From: CALZJC01 sp041574955
GTDB lineage: Bacteria; Acidobacteriota; Thermoanaerobaculia; Multivoradales; JAHEKO01
Length of the DNA: 13,788 nt
Assembly: GCA_041574955.1 (NCBI GenBank)
Contig: JBFGNS010000115.1
Span: forward strand, 1 to 13,788
Reading direction: 5' to 3'
Shown here piece after piece: positions 8,278 to 13,788 of this stretch. Numbering within the stretch: position 1 is the stretch's first letter; each line of letters starts with the position of its first letter. Under the pieces are notes generated by a model that saw only the letters and a program-made list of their open reading frames with translations, made no database searches and was not told the origin of the DNA. The translations under genes were made by a program, and so were the position numbers.

Positions 8278-10644
8278 GTGAGCGACAGGCACCCGCTACC
8301 GGGACAGGAGGCGGTGCTGCGCGCCGCCCTGGCCGAGCGCCTGGCGCGGGCGGGCACCGACGGCGTGGCCGCCGGCGATCTGGTTGCCGGGCTGGGCGGC
8401 GACTGGTCGGAGCGGGCGGTGCGCCGCGCGCTCGACGCCCTGGCCGCCGACGGCGAGGCAGCGGTGTGGAATCGGCGCTGGCTGGCGGTCTCCGCCACCG
8501 ACTGGGTAGTCGGGGTGGTCGAGCGGGGCGCCGACGGCAAGAGCTGGCTGCGCACGGGACCGGGTGGGCAGGACCTGCGGCTGCGCCAGGCCGACCTGAA
8601 GGGTGCGCGCAGCGGCGACCGGGTGCTGGCACGGCCGGTGGGTGCTCGGCGGCGCCGCGCGGGCCGCCCGCCGCGCGGGGTCGTTGTGCGCCGGCTGGGG
8701 CGCCGCCGGCGCACCGTAGTCGGCACCCGGGTAACAGACGGCGACCGCCGGCGGCTGGTCCCGTTCGACCCGCAGTCGCGGCTGGATCCGTGGGTCGAGG
8801 GTGGCGACGAGCTGGACGAGGAGTGCTACGTGGTGGTCGAGCTGGCCGCCGAGGGCGGCCGCCAGGGGCCGGGCCGGGCGCGGGTGATCGAGGTGCTGGG
8901 TCCGGCCAGCGAGCCCGGGGTGGACGTCGAGGTGCTGCTGCGCGAGCACGAGATCCCCGACGAGTTCCCGCCGGCCGTTCTGGTGGCGGCGGCGGAGCTG
9001 CCCGACGAGCCCAGGCGTGTCGACTTCGGCGGCCGCCGGGACCTGCGCAACCAGGTGATCGTGACCATCGACGGCGAGACGTCGCGCGATTTCGACGACG
9101 CCATCTCGGTCGAGAAGACGGAGCGCGGCTGGCGGCTGGGCGTCCACATCGCCGATGTCGCCCACTACGTGCCCGAGGGTAGCGAGCTGGACCTCGAGGC
9201 CTACCGGCGGGGAACCAGCGTCTACTTCCCCGACCGCGCGGTGCCGATGCTGCCCGAGGTGCTGTCCAACGGCCTGTGCTCGCTGCGGCCCGACGTGCCG
9301 CGGCTGACGCTGTCCGCCTTTCTCTCTCTCGACGAGCGCGGCAAGGTGACCCGCAGCCGGTTCACCGAGTCGGTGATCCAGAGCCACCGGCGGCTGACCT
9401 ACGGCGAGGTGACGCGGCTGCTCGAACGGCCCGCGGAGGGCGATGCGGCCGAGTACGGCGAGGTGCTCGCGATGCTGCGGCTGGCCGAGCGGCTGATGCG
9501 CCGTCTGCTCGAGCGGCGGATGGCGCGCGGCTCGATCGACTTCGACCTGCCGGAGGGCGACGTCATCCTCGACACCGAGGGGTTCACCGTCGGGGTGCGG
9601 CCGGGTGAGCGGACAGTGGCCCACCGCATCATCGAGGAGTTCATGATCGCCGCCAACGAGGCGGTGGCCCGCCGCCTCGGGGCGGCCGACGGCCCCGGCC
9701 TCTACCGGGTGCACGAGCCGCCGGCCGAGGAGTCTCTCGAGGAGCTCCGGCTGATCCTGGCGCCGCTCGGGCTGGAGCTGCGCGGCGACCTGGCCGATCC
9801 GCAGCCGTCGGCGCTGCAAGCGGTGCTGCGGCGGGTCGAGGGGCGCCCCGAGGAGCCGTTCGTCGCCAGCCTGGTGCTGCGCGCCATGCAGCGAGCCGTC
9901 TACCTGCCCGAGAGCCGGGGCCACTACGCCCTGGCCAGCCGCCACTACACCCACTTCACCTCGCCGATCCGGCGCTACCCGGACCTGGTGGTCCATCGAC
10001 GGCTGAAAGCGCTGCTCGGCCGTGGCGACGAGGCCGACGCGGCCGAGGCGCTGGCCGCCCGCCTGCCCGGCATTGCGGCCCACGCCAGCCGCACCGAGCG
10101 GCGGGCCGAGAAGGCCGAGCGTCAGCTGCTGCAGTGGAAGCTGGTGCGCTTCCTGGCCGACCGGGTGGGGGAGCGGTTCGAGGGCCGCATCACCGGCGTG
10201 CAGCCGTTCGGGCTGTTCGTCCAGCTCGCCGGCTACTACGTCGACGGGCTGGTCCTGGTCCGCTCGCTGGCCGACGACTACTACGTCTACGACGAGGCCG
10301 CGCACACTCTCACCGGCAGCCAGGGCGGCCGGGTCTTCCGCCTGGCCGACGAGGTCGAGGTCGAGCTCACCGGCGTGTCGCTGCGTCACCGCGGTCTGGA
10401 TCTGAAGATCGTCGGCATGCCGGAGCCGCCGCCGCGCGAGGGACGCGGGCGGCGGTCGCGGCCGGACGACCGACCGGCGGCGGAACGCACGGGACGCGGG
10501 AGAGGGCGCCGCGGCCGGGAGCGCGACACAGAACGAGGCCGCGGGCGCGACAAGGAGCGCCACGGCCGCCGCAGCGGGGGCCGTGGCGGCGAGCGTGGCG
10601 GGGGTCGGGGAGGCTCCCGCAAAGGCGGCGGGCGGAGCCGGTAG
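8278..10644 (+). CDS. rnr: Ribonuclease R (3'-5' exoribonuclease, RNB family)
   Basis: The 788-aa processive 3'-5' hydrolytic exoribonuclease degrades structured RNA, rRNA and tRNA. Layout: an N-terminal winged-helix-like segment (about 5-70), cold-shock-type domains (about 70-250), the RNB catalytic domain (about 253-575), an S1 domain (about 632-712) and a basic tail. The catalytic acidic set is intact in TIDGETSRDFDD: D265, D271, D273 and D274, with the same spacing as E. coli D272/D278/D280/D281. Further family motifs are YFPDRAVPMLPEVLSNGLCS and SRHYTHFTSPIRRYPDLVVH. The presence of a helix-turn-helix-like N-terminus and length favour RNase R over RNase II. The tail (714-788) is almost entirely Arg, Gly, Glu and Asp. 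The start is GTG at 8278, with GGAG 9 nt upstream. The gene diverges from tRNA-Leu. Confidence 0.95.
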   Translation: MSDRHPLPGQEAVLRAALAERLARAGTDGVAAGDLVAGLGGDWSERAVRRALDALAADGEAAVWNRRWLAVSATDWVVGVVERGADGKSWLRTGPGGQDLRLRQADLKGARSGDRVLARPVGARRRRAGRPPRGVVVRRLGRRRRTVVGTRVTDGDRRRLVPFDPQSRLDPWVEGGDELDEECYVVVELAAEGGRQGPGRARVIEVLGPASEPGVDVEVLLREHEIPDEFPPAVLVAAAELPDEPRRVDFGGRRDLRNQVIVTIDGETSRDFDDAISVEKTERGWRLGVHIADVAHYVPEGSELDLEAYRRGTSVYFPDRAVPMLPEVLSNGLCSLRPDVPRLTLSAFLSLDERGKVTRSRFTESVIQSHRRLTYGEVTRLLERPAEGDAAEYGEVLAMLRLAERLMRRLLERRMARGSIDFDLPEGDVILDTEGFTVGVRPGERTVAHRIIEEFMIAANEAVARRLGAADGPGLYRVHEPPAEESLEELRLILAPLGLELRGDLADPQPSALQAVLRRVEGRPEEPFVASLVLRAMQRAVYLPESRGHYALASRHYTHFTSPIRRYPDLVVHRRLKALLGRGDEADAAEALAARLPGIAAHASRTERRAEKAERQLLQWKLVRFLADRVGERFEGRITGVQPFGLFVQLAGYYVDGLVLVRSLADDYYVYDEAAHTLTGSQGGRVFRLADEVEVELTGVSLRHRGLDLKIVGMPEPPPREGRGRRSRPDDRPAAERTGRGRGRRGRERDTERGRGRDKERHGRRSGGRGGERGGGRGGSRKGGGRSR

Positions 10645-10649
10645 CGCGG

Positions 10650-10655
10650 TAGACT
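10650..10655 (+). promoter_or_regulatory. Possible -10 element (TAGACT) for the lipoprotein gene
   Basis: TAGACT ends 8 nt before the GTG at 10664, the spacing at which transcription would begin at or next to the start codon. No recognisable -35 box lies 16-18 bp upstream. A similar CAGACT (11181-11186) lies 6 nt before the der start codon. Together they hint at leaderless or nearly leaderless transcription, but each is short enough to be chance. Confidence 0.25.
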
Positions 10656-10663
10656 GGGGGACC

Positions 10664-11125
10664 GTGACACCGACCCGAGGAGCGCTGCTCTGCTGTCTGC
10701 TCGTGCTGGTCGCCGCCTGCGGGCCGTCCGATGAGCAGGTGGAAGCCGACACCGAGTCGATCCGCGCCGCGCTCGAGACCTACCTGCCGCTGCTCGGCGA
10801 GGCTTACTCGACCGGCGACCTGGAACCGTTGCGCCCGTACGTGGCGGAGAAGGAGGTCGCCGCCATCGAGAAGCGCATCCGGGAGCTCTACGCCCAGGGG
10901 AGGGTCCTGGAGCCGGTCTTCCGCAACGTGACGGTCGAGGACGTGACGGTGTTCAATCGCGCCAACGCCTACGTCACCACCGTCGAGGTGTGGGACCTGC
11001 GCTCGCTGGCCCCCGGCTCGCGCGAGGTGCTGGCCGAGGAGATCGAGCAGAGCAACCGGGTGAAGTACCAGCTCAAGCGCGACGGCGACGGCTGGCGCGT
11101 GCTGTTCCGCACCATCCAGGAGTAG
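10664..11125 (+). CDS. Predicted lipoprotein of unknown function
   Basis: The 153-aa product begins MTPTRGALLCCLLVLVAAC, a lipoprotein-type signal peptide: basic N-region, hydrophobic core and a VAAC lipobox, making C19 the likely lipidated residue. The mature part is acidic and helical at first (an EADTESIRAALETYLPLLGEAY segment), then strand-rich. It ends with KYQLKRDGDGWRVLFRTIQE, a pattern of a small NTF2-like/IMS-like alpha+beta fold. I infer that fold loosely and cannot name a family. The start is the GTG at 10664, 19 nt after the rnr stop; longer in-frame starts inside rnr would bury the signal peptide. It is likely exported and anchored in the cell envelope. The role is unknown, and proximity to rnr and der does not reveal it. 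Confidence 0.75.
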   Translation: MTPTRGALLCCLLVLVAACGPSDEQVEADTESIRAALETYLPLLGEAYSTGDLEPLRPYVAEKEVAAIEKRIRELYAQGRVLEPVFRNVTVEDVTVFNRANAYVTTVEVWDLRSLAPGSREVLAEEIEQSNRVKYQLKRDGDGWRVLFRTIQE

Positions 11126-11132
11126 CCCCGGA

Positions 11133-11147
11133 GCCCGCGCGGCGGGC
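11133..11147. other. GC-rich hairpin between the lipoprotein gene and der
   Basis: GCCCGC (11133-11138) and GCGGGC (11142-11147) form a 6-bp stem with a 3-nt loop, 7 nt after the lipoprotein stop codon. There is no T-run, so it is at best a weak or factor-assisted terminator. Confidence 0.3.
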
Positions 11148-11192
11148 CGGTCGCGTGTCGTCGCGGGTGCAGCGCTGTGGCAGACTGCCGCC

Positions 11193-12494
11193 ATGACGGT
11201 AACCCCCACCGTGGCGATCGTCGGCCGGCCCAACGTTGGCAAGTCGACGCTGTTCAACCGCCTGGTCGGGCGGCGGCAGGCGATCGTGCACGACCAGCCC
11301 GGCGTGACCCGCGACCGGATCACCGGCTCGCTCGAGCTGGGAGAGGACCGCCCGGTGCAGCTGGTGGACACCGGCGGCCTGGTGCCGGGCGACCAGGCGC
11401 TCGGCCTCAACGAGCAGGTCTTCGTGGCGGTGGAGGAGAGCGACCTGCTGGTGCTGGTGGTGGACGGCAAGGAGGGGCTGGTGGCCGCCGACGAGGCGAT
11501 TGTCGCCGAGCTGCGCCGCTTTGGCAAGCCGATGGTGCTGGTGGTCAACAAGGCCGACACCCGGCTGGCGCGCGAGCAGTTTCCGGAGTTCCATCGGTTG
11601 GGCATCGAGCCCCAGCTGTTGCTGTCCGCCGAGCACGGCGACGGCAGCGGCGCGCTGCGCGACCTGCTGGCCGAGCTGCTGCCGGCGGGCGGCCCGTCGC
11701 CGGACGGCGAGCTGCCGCGGCTGGCGATCGTCGGGCGGCCCAACGTCGGCAAGTCGTCGCTGCTCAACCGGCTGGTCGGCCGCCGCCGTGCCCTGGTGTC
11801 GGACACCCCCGGCACCACCCGCGACCCGGTCGACTCGGTGGTCGAAGCGGGCGGCCAGCGCTACCTGCTGGTCGACACCGCCGGCATCCGCCGCCGCTCC
11901 CGGCTGCAGGACGCGCCCGAGGAGCTGGCGGTGATGATGGCGCGGCGCCAGATCGAGCAGGCCGAGCTGGCCGTGCTGGTGGTCGAGGCGCCGCTCGGCG
12001 TGACCAGCGGTGACCTGGCGATCGCCGGCGCGGTGTGGGAGCTGGGGCGGGCGGCGCTGGTGCTGGTCAACAAGTGGGACCTGCTGGATCCGGCGAGCCG
12101 CCGCCGGCTGGACGACAGCTGGCCGCGGCTCGAGCAGCTGCTGGCCGCGCCCCGCCGGGTCAACGTGTCGGCCGAGACGGGCCGCGGCCTCGAAAAGCTG
12201 TTTCCGGCAGCCGAGGCGGTGCTCGCCGACTACCACCACCGCCTGCCCACGGCGGAGGTCAACCGGCTGCTCGACAGAATCACCTCCCGCCACCGCCCGC
12301 CGACCCTCGCCGGCAAGCCGTGGAAGCTGCTCTACGCCACCCAGGTGGGGGTGGCGCCGCCGTCGTTCCTGCTGTTCGCCAACCGCACCCTCAAGCGCGG
12401 CGCGAGCTACCGCCGCTACCTGGAGAACGCGCTGAGGAGCGAGCTAGGCGGGCTGCCGGGGGTTCCAATCCGGCTCACCGTCCGGCGGCGTTGA
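11193..12494 (+). CDS. der: Ribosome-assembly GTPase Der (EngA)
   Basis: The 433-aa double GTPase is needed for maturation of the 50S ribosomal subunit. Two G domains lie in tandem, each with a perfect GRPNVGKS Walker A motif (residues 11-18 and 181-188). The first domain shows DTGG (59-62) and NKAD (119-122); the second shows DTAGIRRRSR in switch II and NKWD (293-296). A C-terminal KH-like domain runs from about 345 to the end, with KLLYATQVGVAPPSFLLFAN typical of Der. Length is normal (about 435-490). The ATG at 11193 begins MTVTPTVAIVGRPN, right for the family. There is no clear Shine-Dalgarno sequence, but CAGACT lies 6 nt upstream. Confidence 0.97.
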   Translation: MTVTPTVAIVGRPNVGKSTLFNRLVGRRQAIVHDQPGVTRDRITGSLELGEDRPVQLVDTGGLVPGDQALGLNEQVFVAVEESDLLVLVVDGKEGLVAADEAIVAELRRFGKPMVLVVNKADTRLAREQFPEFHRLGIEPQLLLSAEHGDGSGALRDLLAELLPAGGPSPDGELPRLAIVGRPNVGKSSLLNRLVGRRRALVSDTPGTTRDPVDSVVEAGGQRYLLVDTAGIRRRSRLQDAPEELAVMMARRQIEQAELAVLVVEAPLGVTSGDLAIAGAVWELGRAALVLVNKWDLLDPASRRRLDDSWPRLEQLLAAPRRVNVSAETGRGLEKLFPAAEAVLADYHHRLPTAEVNRLLDRITSRHRPPTLAGKPWKLLYATQVGVAPPSFLLFANRTLKRGASYRRYLENALRSELGGLPGVPIRLTVRRR

Positions 12495-12562
12495 GGGGTG
12501 GTGGGTCTACTGCCGTGTCGAGGGCCGAGGGCCGACCCGGAGGTGGCGATCCCGAAGTGGCC

Positions 12563-12610
12563 GGCACCCGGTCGGCACCCGGTCGGCGCACCCGGTCGCG
12601 GCACCCGGTC
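12563..12610. repeat. Short tandem repeat, four units containing GCACCCGGTC
   Basis: Two exact 11-bp units GGCACCCGGTC (12563-12573 and 12574-12584) are followed by two 13-bp variants, GGCGCACCCGGTC (12585-12597) and GCGGCACCCGGTC (12598-12610). Each contains the core GCACCCGGTC. A degraded continuation may follow. The spacing is near one helical turn. It could be a slipped-strand tandem repeat or a cluster of binding sites; the sequence does not say which. Confidence 0.8.
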
Positions 12611-12668
12611 GCGCCGTCGCCGGCCGTCACCGCCCCGGTCGGACGATCGAAAAAGCTCGATACGGCGC

Positions 12669-12698
12669 TTGCTTAGCAGCTGCTAGTTCATGTAAATT
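12669..12698 (+). promoter_or_regulatory. Possible promoter for ihfA-merR
   Basis: TTGCTT (12669-12674) and TAAATT (12693-12698) are separated by 18 bp. Each matches consensus only partly (three and four of six bases). The patch is the most AT-rich stretch near ihfA. The proposed -10 falls in the left arm of the 35-bp dyad, so a protein bound to that dyad would block initiation. The assignment is tentative. Confidence 0.35.
12675..12686. repeat. 12-bp perfect palindrome upstream of ihfA
   Basis: TAGCAGCTGCTA at 12675-12686 is an exact palindrome lying immediately before and slightly overlapping the larger dyad, in the proposed -35/-10 spacer. It could be a second binding site or part of a cruciform-forming region. 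Confidence 0.5.
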
Positions 12699-12719
12699 CT
12701 CAGAGAATTCACTTGAACT
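12685..12719. promoter_or_regulatory. 35-bp near-perfect dyad, probable operator of ihfA-merR
   Basis: The left arm begins AGTTCA (12685-12690) and the right arm ends TGAACT (12714-12719), with the centre at A12702. Fifteen of seventeen base pairs are complementary, with mismatches only at 12691/12713 and 12694/12710. The inner part reads AAATTCTC against GAGAATT. The flanking pair T12684/A12720 also matches. The dyad is AT-rich in a very GC-rich region and lies 35 bp before the ihfA start. No T-run follows, so an intrinsic terminator is unlikely. An operator for the downstream MerR-family protein or for an unlinked repressor is the best guess. Confidence 0.65.
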
Positions 12720-12754
12720 AAGCTCGCCTTGCGAGCCCAGCCCACCTCCGACCC

Positions 12755-13123
12755 ATGCCCGCCCGCCGCATCAACAGCAAAGGCCGACGCAAGGGGCTGA
12801 CCAAGGCCGAGCTGGTGCGCCGCATCTACCAGCTGCACGGCGGCCTGACCCAGGCGGAGGCGGCTGAGATCGTCGACTCCATCTTCGACGCGATGAAGAC
12901 CAGCCTGCTCGACGGGCGCTCGGTCAAGATCCAGAACTTCGGCGTCCTCGAGGTGACCGACCGGCAGGGTCGCACCGGCGTCGACCCGTCGAGCGGCGAC
13001 CGGATCTACATCCCCGAGCACCGCGGTCTGAGCTTCCGGCCGTCGCCGCGGCTCAAGGACGTCCTCGAGCGGCGCTCGCGCGAGCGGCTCGAGGAGGAGA
13101 TTCGCAAGCAGCTGAGCAGCTGA
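12755..13123 (+). CDS. ihfA: Integration host factor alpha-like DNA-bending protein (HU/IHF family)
   Basis: The 122-aa small basic protein would dimerise, bend DNA and act in nucleoid structure, transcription and recombination. The HU/IHF fold is clear: LTKAELVRRIYQLHGGLTQ (15-33), AEIVDSIFDAMKTSLLDGRS, VKIQNFGVLEV (57-67), the DNA-clamp arm 68-88, and LSFRPSPRLKDVL. The clamp normally has Arg-Asn-Pro; here the aligned triplet is V76-D77-P78, so the intercalating proline stays but the Arg and Asn are replaced. A basic 14-residue N-terminal extension (PARRINSKGRRKG) and a charged C-terminal helix (105-122) make it longer than E. coli IHF-alpha (99 aa). Linkage to merR and tRNA-Pro favours the alpha subunit over HU. 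No Shine-Dalgarno sequence is evident before the ATG. Confidence 0.85.
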   Translation: MPARRINSKGRRKGLTKAELVRRIYQLHGGLTQAEAAEIVDSIFDAMKTSLLDGRSVKIQNFGVLEVTDRQGRTGVDPSSGDRIYIPEHRGLSFRPSPRLKDVLERRSRERLEEEIRKQLSS

Positions 13124-13146
13124 GCCGGCGGTTCGGCGCGCCCACC

Positions 13147-13638
13147 ATGGCCAAGAAGCTCTACTTCAAGATCGGCGAGGCGTGCAAGCGGCTCGACATC
13201 CAGCCGTACGTGCTGCGCTACTGGGAGACCGAGTTCCCGGCGCTCAGCCCCGACAAGAGCAAGTCCGGCCAGCGGGTCTACAGCCGCGAGGACCTGGCGA
13301 TCATCCGGCGGATCAAGGAGCTGCTCTACGACGAGGGCTACACCATCGCCGGCGCCAAGAAGAAACTGGAGGGCGAGCTCGAGTCCGGCGGCCTCTCCGC
13401 CAAGGCCGACGGCGAGGAGCAGCCCGAGGCGGAGGCGGAAGCCAAGCCGGCGAGCCGGGCCGAGAAGGCGAAGTCCAAGGCGGGCTCCAAGGCGAAGCCC
13501 GAGCCCGGGGCGGCCGAGCCGGCGCCGCTTGACAGCGGGCCTTCGGACGCTAAGATGCTGCGAGAAGGCATCCGGGACGCCCTCAAGGAGGCGCGGGCGA
13601 TTCTCGCCATCCTGGATTCCAAGTCGCCGGCGGACTGA
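13147..13638 (+). CDS. MerR-family transcriptional regulator
   Basis: The 163-aa protein has an N-terminal winged helix-turn-helix of the MerR type (residues about 6-75): YFKIGEACKRLDIQPYVLRY, then WETEFPALSPDKSKSGQRVY, then SREDLAIIRRIKELLYDEGYTI. The RYWE and QRVYSREDL motifs are typical. Residues about 78-130 form a low-complexity Ala/Lys/Glu/Pro linker. The last 30 residues (AKMLREGIRDALKEARAILAIL) are a likely dimerisation helix. No effector domain or metal-binding cysteine cluster is visible; its single cysteine, C13, lies in the DNA-binding part. It starts at ATG 13147, 23 nt after ihfA, and is probably cotranscribed with it. Its target is unknown; the dyad upstream of ihfA is a candidate. 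Confidence 0.9.
   Translation: MAKKLYFKIGEACKRLDIQPYVLRYWETEFPALSPDKSKSGQRVYSREDLAIIRRIKELLYDEGYTIAGAKKKLEGELESGGLSAKADGEEQPEAEAEAKPASRAEKAKSKAGSKAKPEPGAAEPAPLDSGPSDAKMLREGIRDALKEARAILAILDSKSPAD
13529..13556 (+). promoter_or_regulatory. Possible promoter inside the end of merR, upstream of tRNA-Pro
   Basis: TTGACA (13529-13534, perfect -35) is followed by a 16-bp gap and TAAGAT (13551-13556, four of six). It lies within the merR coding frame, where the same bases encode Leu-Asp-Ser and Ala-Lys-Met. The distance to tRNA-Pro is about 150 nt, long for a tRNA leader, but I see no closer promoter in 13639-13707. Confidence 0.4.
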
Positions 13639-13644
13639 CCTCCC

Positions 13645-13672
13645 ACACCCCCAGGGACCAACACCCCAGGGA
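13645..13672. repeat. Imperfect direct repeat between merR and tRNA-Pro
   Basis: ACACCCCCAGGGA (13645-13657) and ACACCCCAGGGA (13661-13672) differ by one C and start 16 bp apart. No function is evident. The rest of the 69-bp gap before the tRNA holds nothing I recognise. Confidence 0.6.
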
Positions 13673-13707
13673 GACAGCCCGCCGCGAAGCGGTTCCCTCA
13701 AACAAGT

Positions 13708-13784
13708 CGGGACGTGGCGCAGCCTGGTAGCGCACCTGAATGGGGTTCAGGGGGTCGCGAGTTCAAATCTCGCCGTCCCGACCA
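13708..13784 (+). tRNA. tRNA-Pro (anticodon GGG)
   Basis: A 77-nt tRNA with acceptor stem CGGGACG paired to CGTCCCG, discriminator A and an encoded CCA ending at 13784. The anticodon stem CCTGA/TCAGG encloses ATGGGGT, so the anticodon is GGG, reading CCC and CCU. The T arm is GCGAGTTCAAATCTCGC, and the D arm contains AGCCTGGTAGCGC. A first base C paired with G72 is typical of bacterial tRNA-Pro. It follows merR by 69 nt on the same strand. Confidence 0.96.
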
Positions 13785-13788
13785 ATTC

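Larger units (their letters stand above)
12495..12754 (+). promoter_or_regulatory. Intergenic region der-ihfA
   Basis: I see no gene in this 260-bp stretch. From left to right it contains a GC-rich part without a clear terminator, a tandem repeat (12563-12610) and a sharply AT-rich patch with a long dyad (12685-12719). Last is a small hairpin, GCTCGC (12722-12727) with GCGAGC (12731-12736), just upstream of ihfA. The change from very GC-rich to AT-rich sequence marks the likely promoter and operator of the ihfA-merR unit. Confidence 0.55.

Noticed and set aside
8296..10752. Long open frame on the minus strand opposite rnr
   Set aside because: RNase R on the plus strand has intact catalytic motifs. 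The antisense translation is rich in Arg, His, Gln and Pro without recognisable domains, a usual effect of GC-biased third codon positions.
11073..12293. Minus-strand open frame opposite der
   Set aside because: It overlaps the whole conserved Der coding sequence and its translation has no recognisable domain.
12563..12610. CRISPR array
   Set aside because: The units are only 11-13 bp with no spacers, and no cas gene is present.
12685..12736. Intrinsic terminator for der formed by the dyad and the following small hairpin
   Set aside because: There is no T-run after either structure, the dyad is about 190 bp beyond the der stop and only 35 bp from the ihfA start, and its AT-rich arms suit an operator better.

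Overview
The window is a very GC-rich bacterial segment (I estimate about 70% GC by eye) from a Gram-negative-type organism. It has complex I genes, a lipoprotein with a lipobox, an IHF-type protein and tRNAs that encode their own CCA ends. The ihfA-merR-tRNA-Pro order recalls, from memory, Deltaproteobacteria and Acidobacteriota. I favour an acidobacterial or deltaproteobacterial-type lineage, but the sequence alone does not settle it.

Left part (1-7835, minus strand): a tightly packed NADH:quinone oxidoreductase (complex I) operon. Read 5' to 3' on the minus strand, the order is nuoA-nuoE-nuoF-nuoG-nuoH-nuoJ-nuoK-nuoL-nuoM, with nuoM running off the left edge. Most junctions overlap or are a few bases apart; the widest gap is 23 nt (nuoG-nuoH). 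Compared with the usual nuoA-N order, nuoB, nuoC and nuoD are missing between A and E, and nuoI is missing between H and J. The missing four are exactly the Q-module of complex I. The genes present are the NADH-input module (E, F, G) and the membrane proton-pumping arm (A, H, J, K, L, M). The Q-module genes must be elsewhere if the enzyme is complete.

Middle (7836-8277): the nuo leader and promoter region, holding several strong hairpins and a TGTCAC-N13-GTGACA dyad. Beyond it are a minus-strand tRNA-Leu(CAG) with a near-consensus promoter, then the divergent start of rnr.

Right part (8278-13784, plus strand): RNase R with an Arg/Gly-rich tail, a small predicted lipoprotein of unknown role, the ribosome-assembly GTPase Der, a 260-bp intergenic region, an IHF-alpha-like DNA-bending protein, a MerR-family regulator and tRNA-Pro(GGG). 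The intergenic region contains a short tandem repeat and a striking AT-rich 35-bp dyad.

Overall this is mostly core housekeeping sequence. I see no defence system, mobile element, CRISPR array or biosynthetic cluster. The points most worth a second look are the module-partitioned nuo operon, the dyad upstream of ihfA, and the altered DNA-clamp tripeptide in the IHF-like protein.
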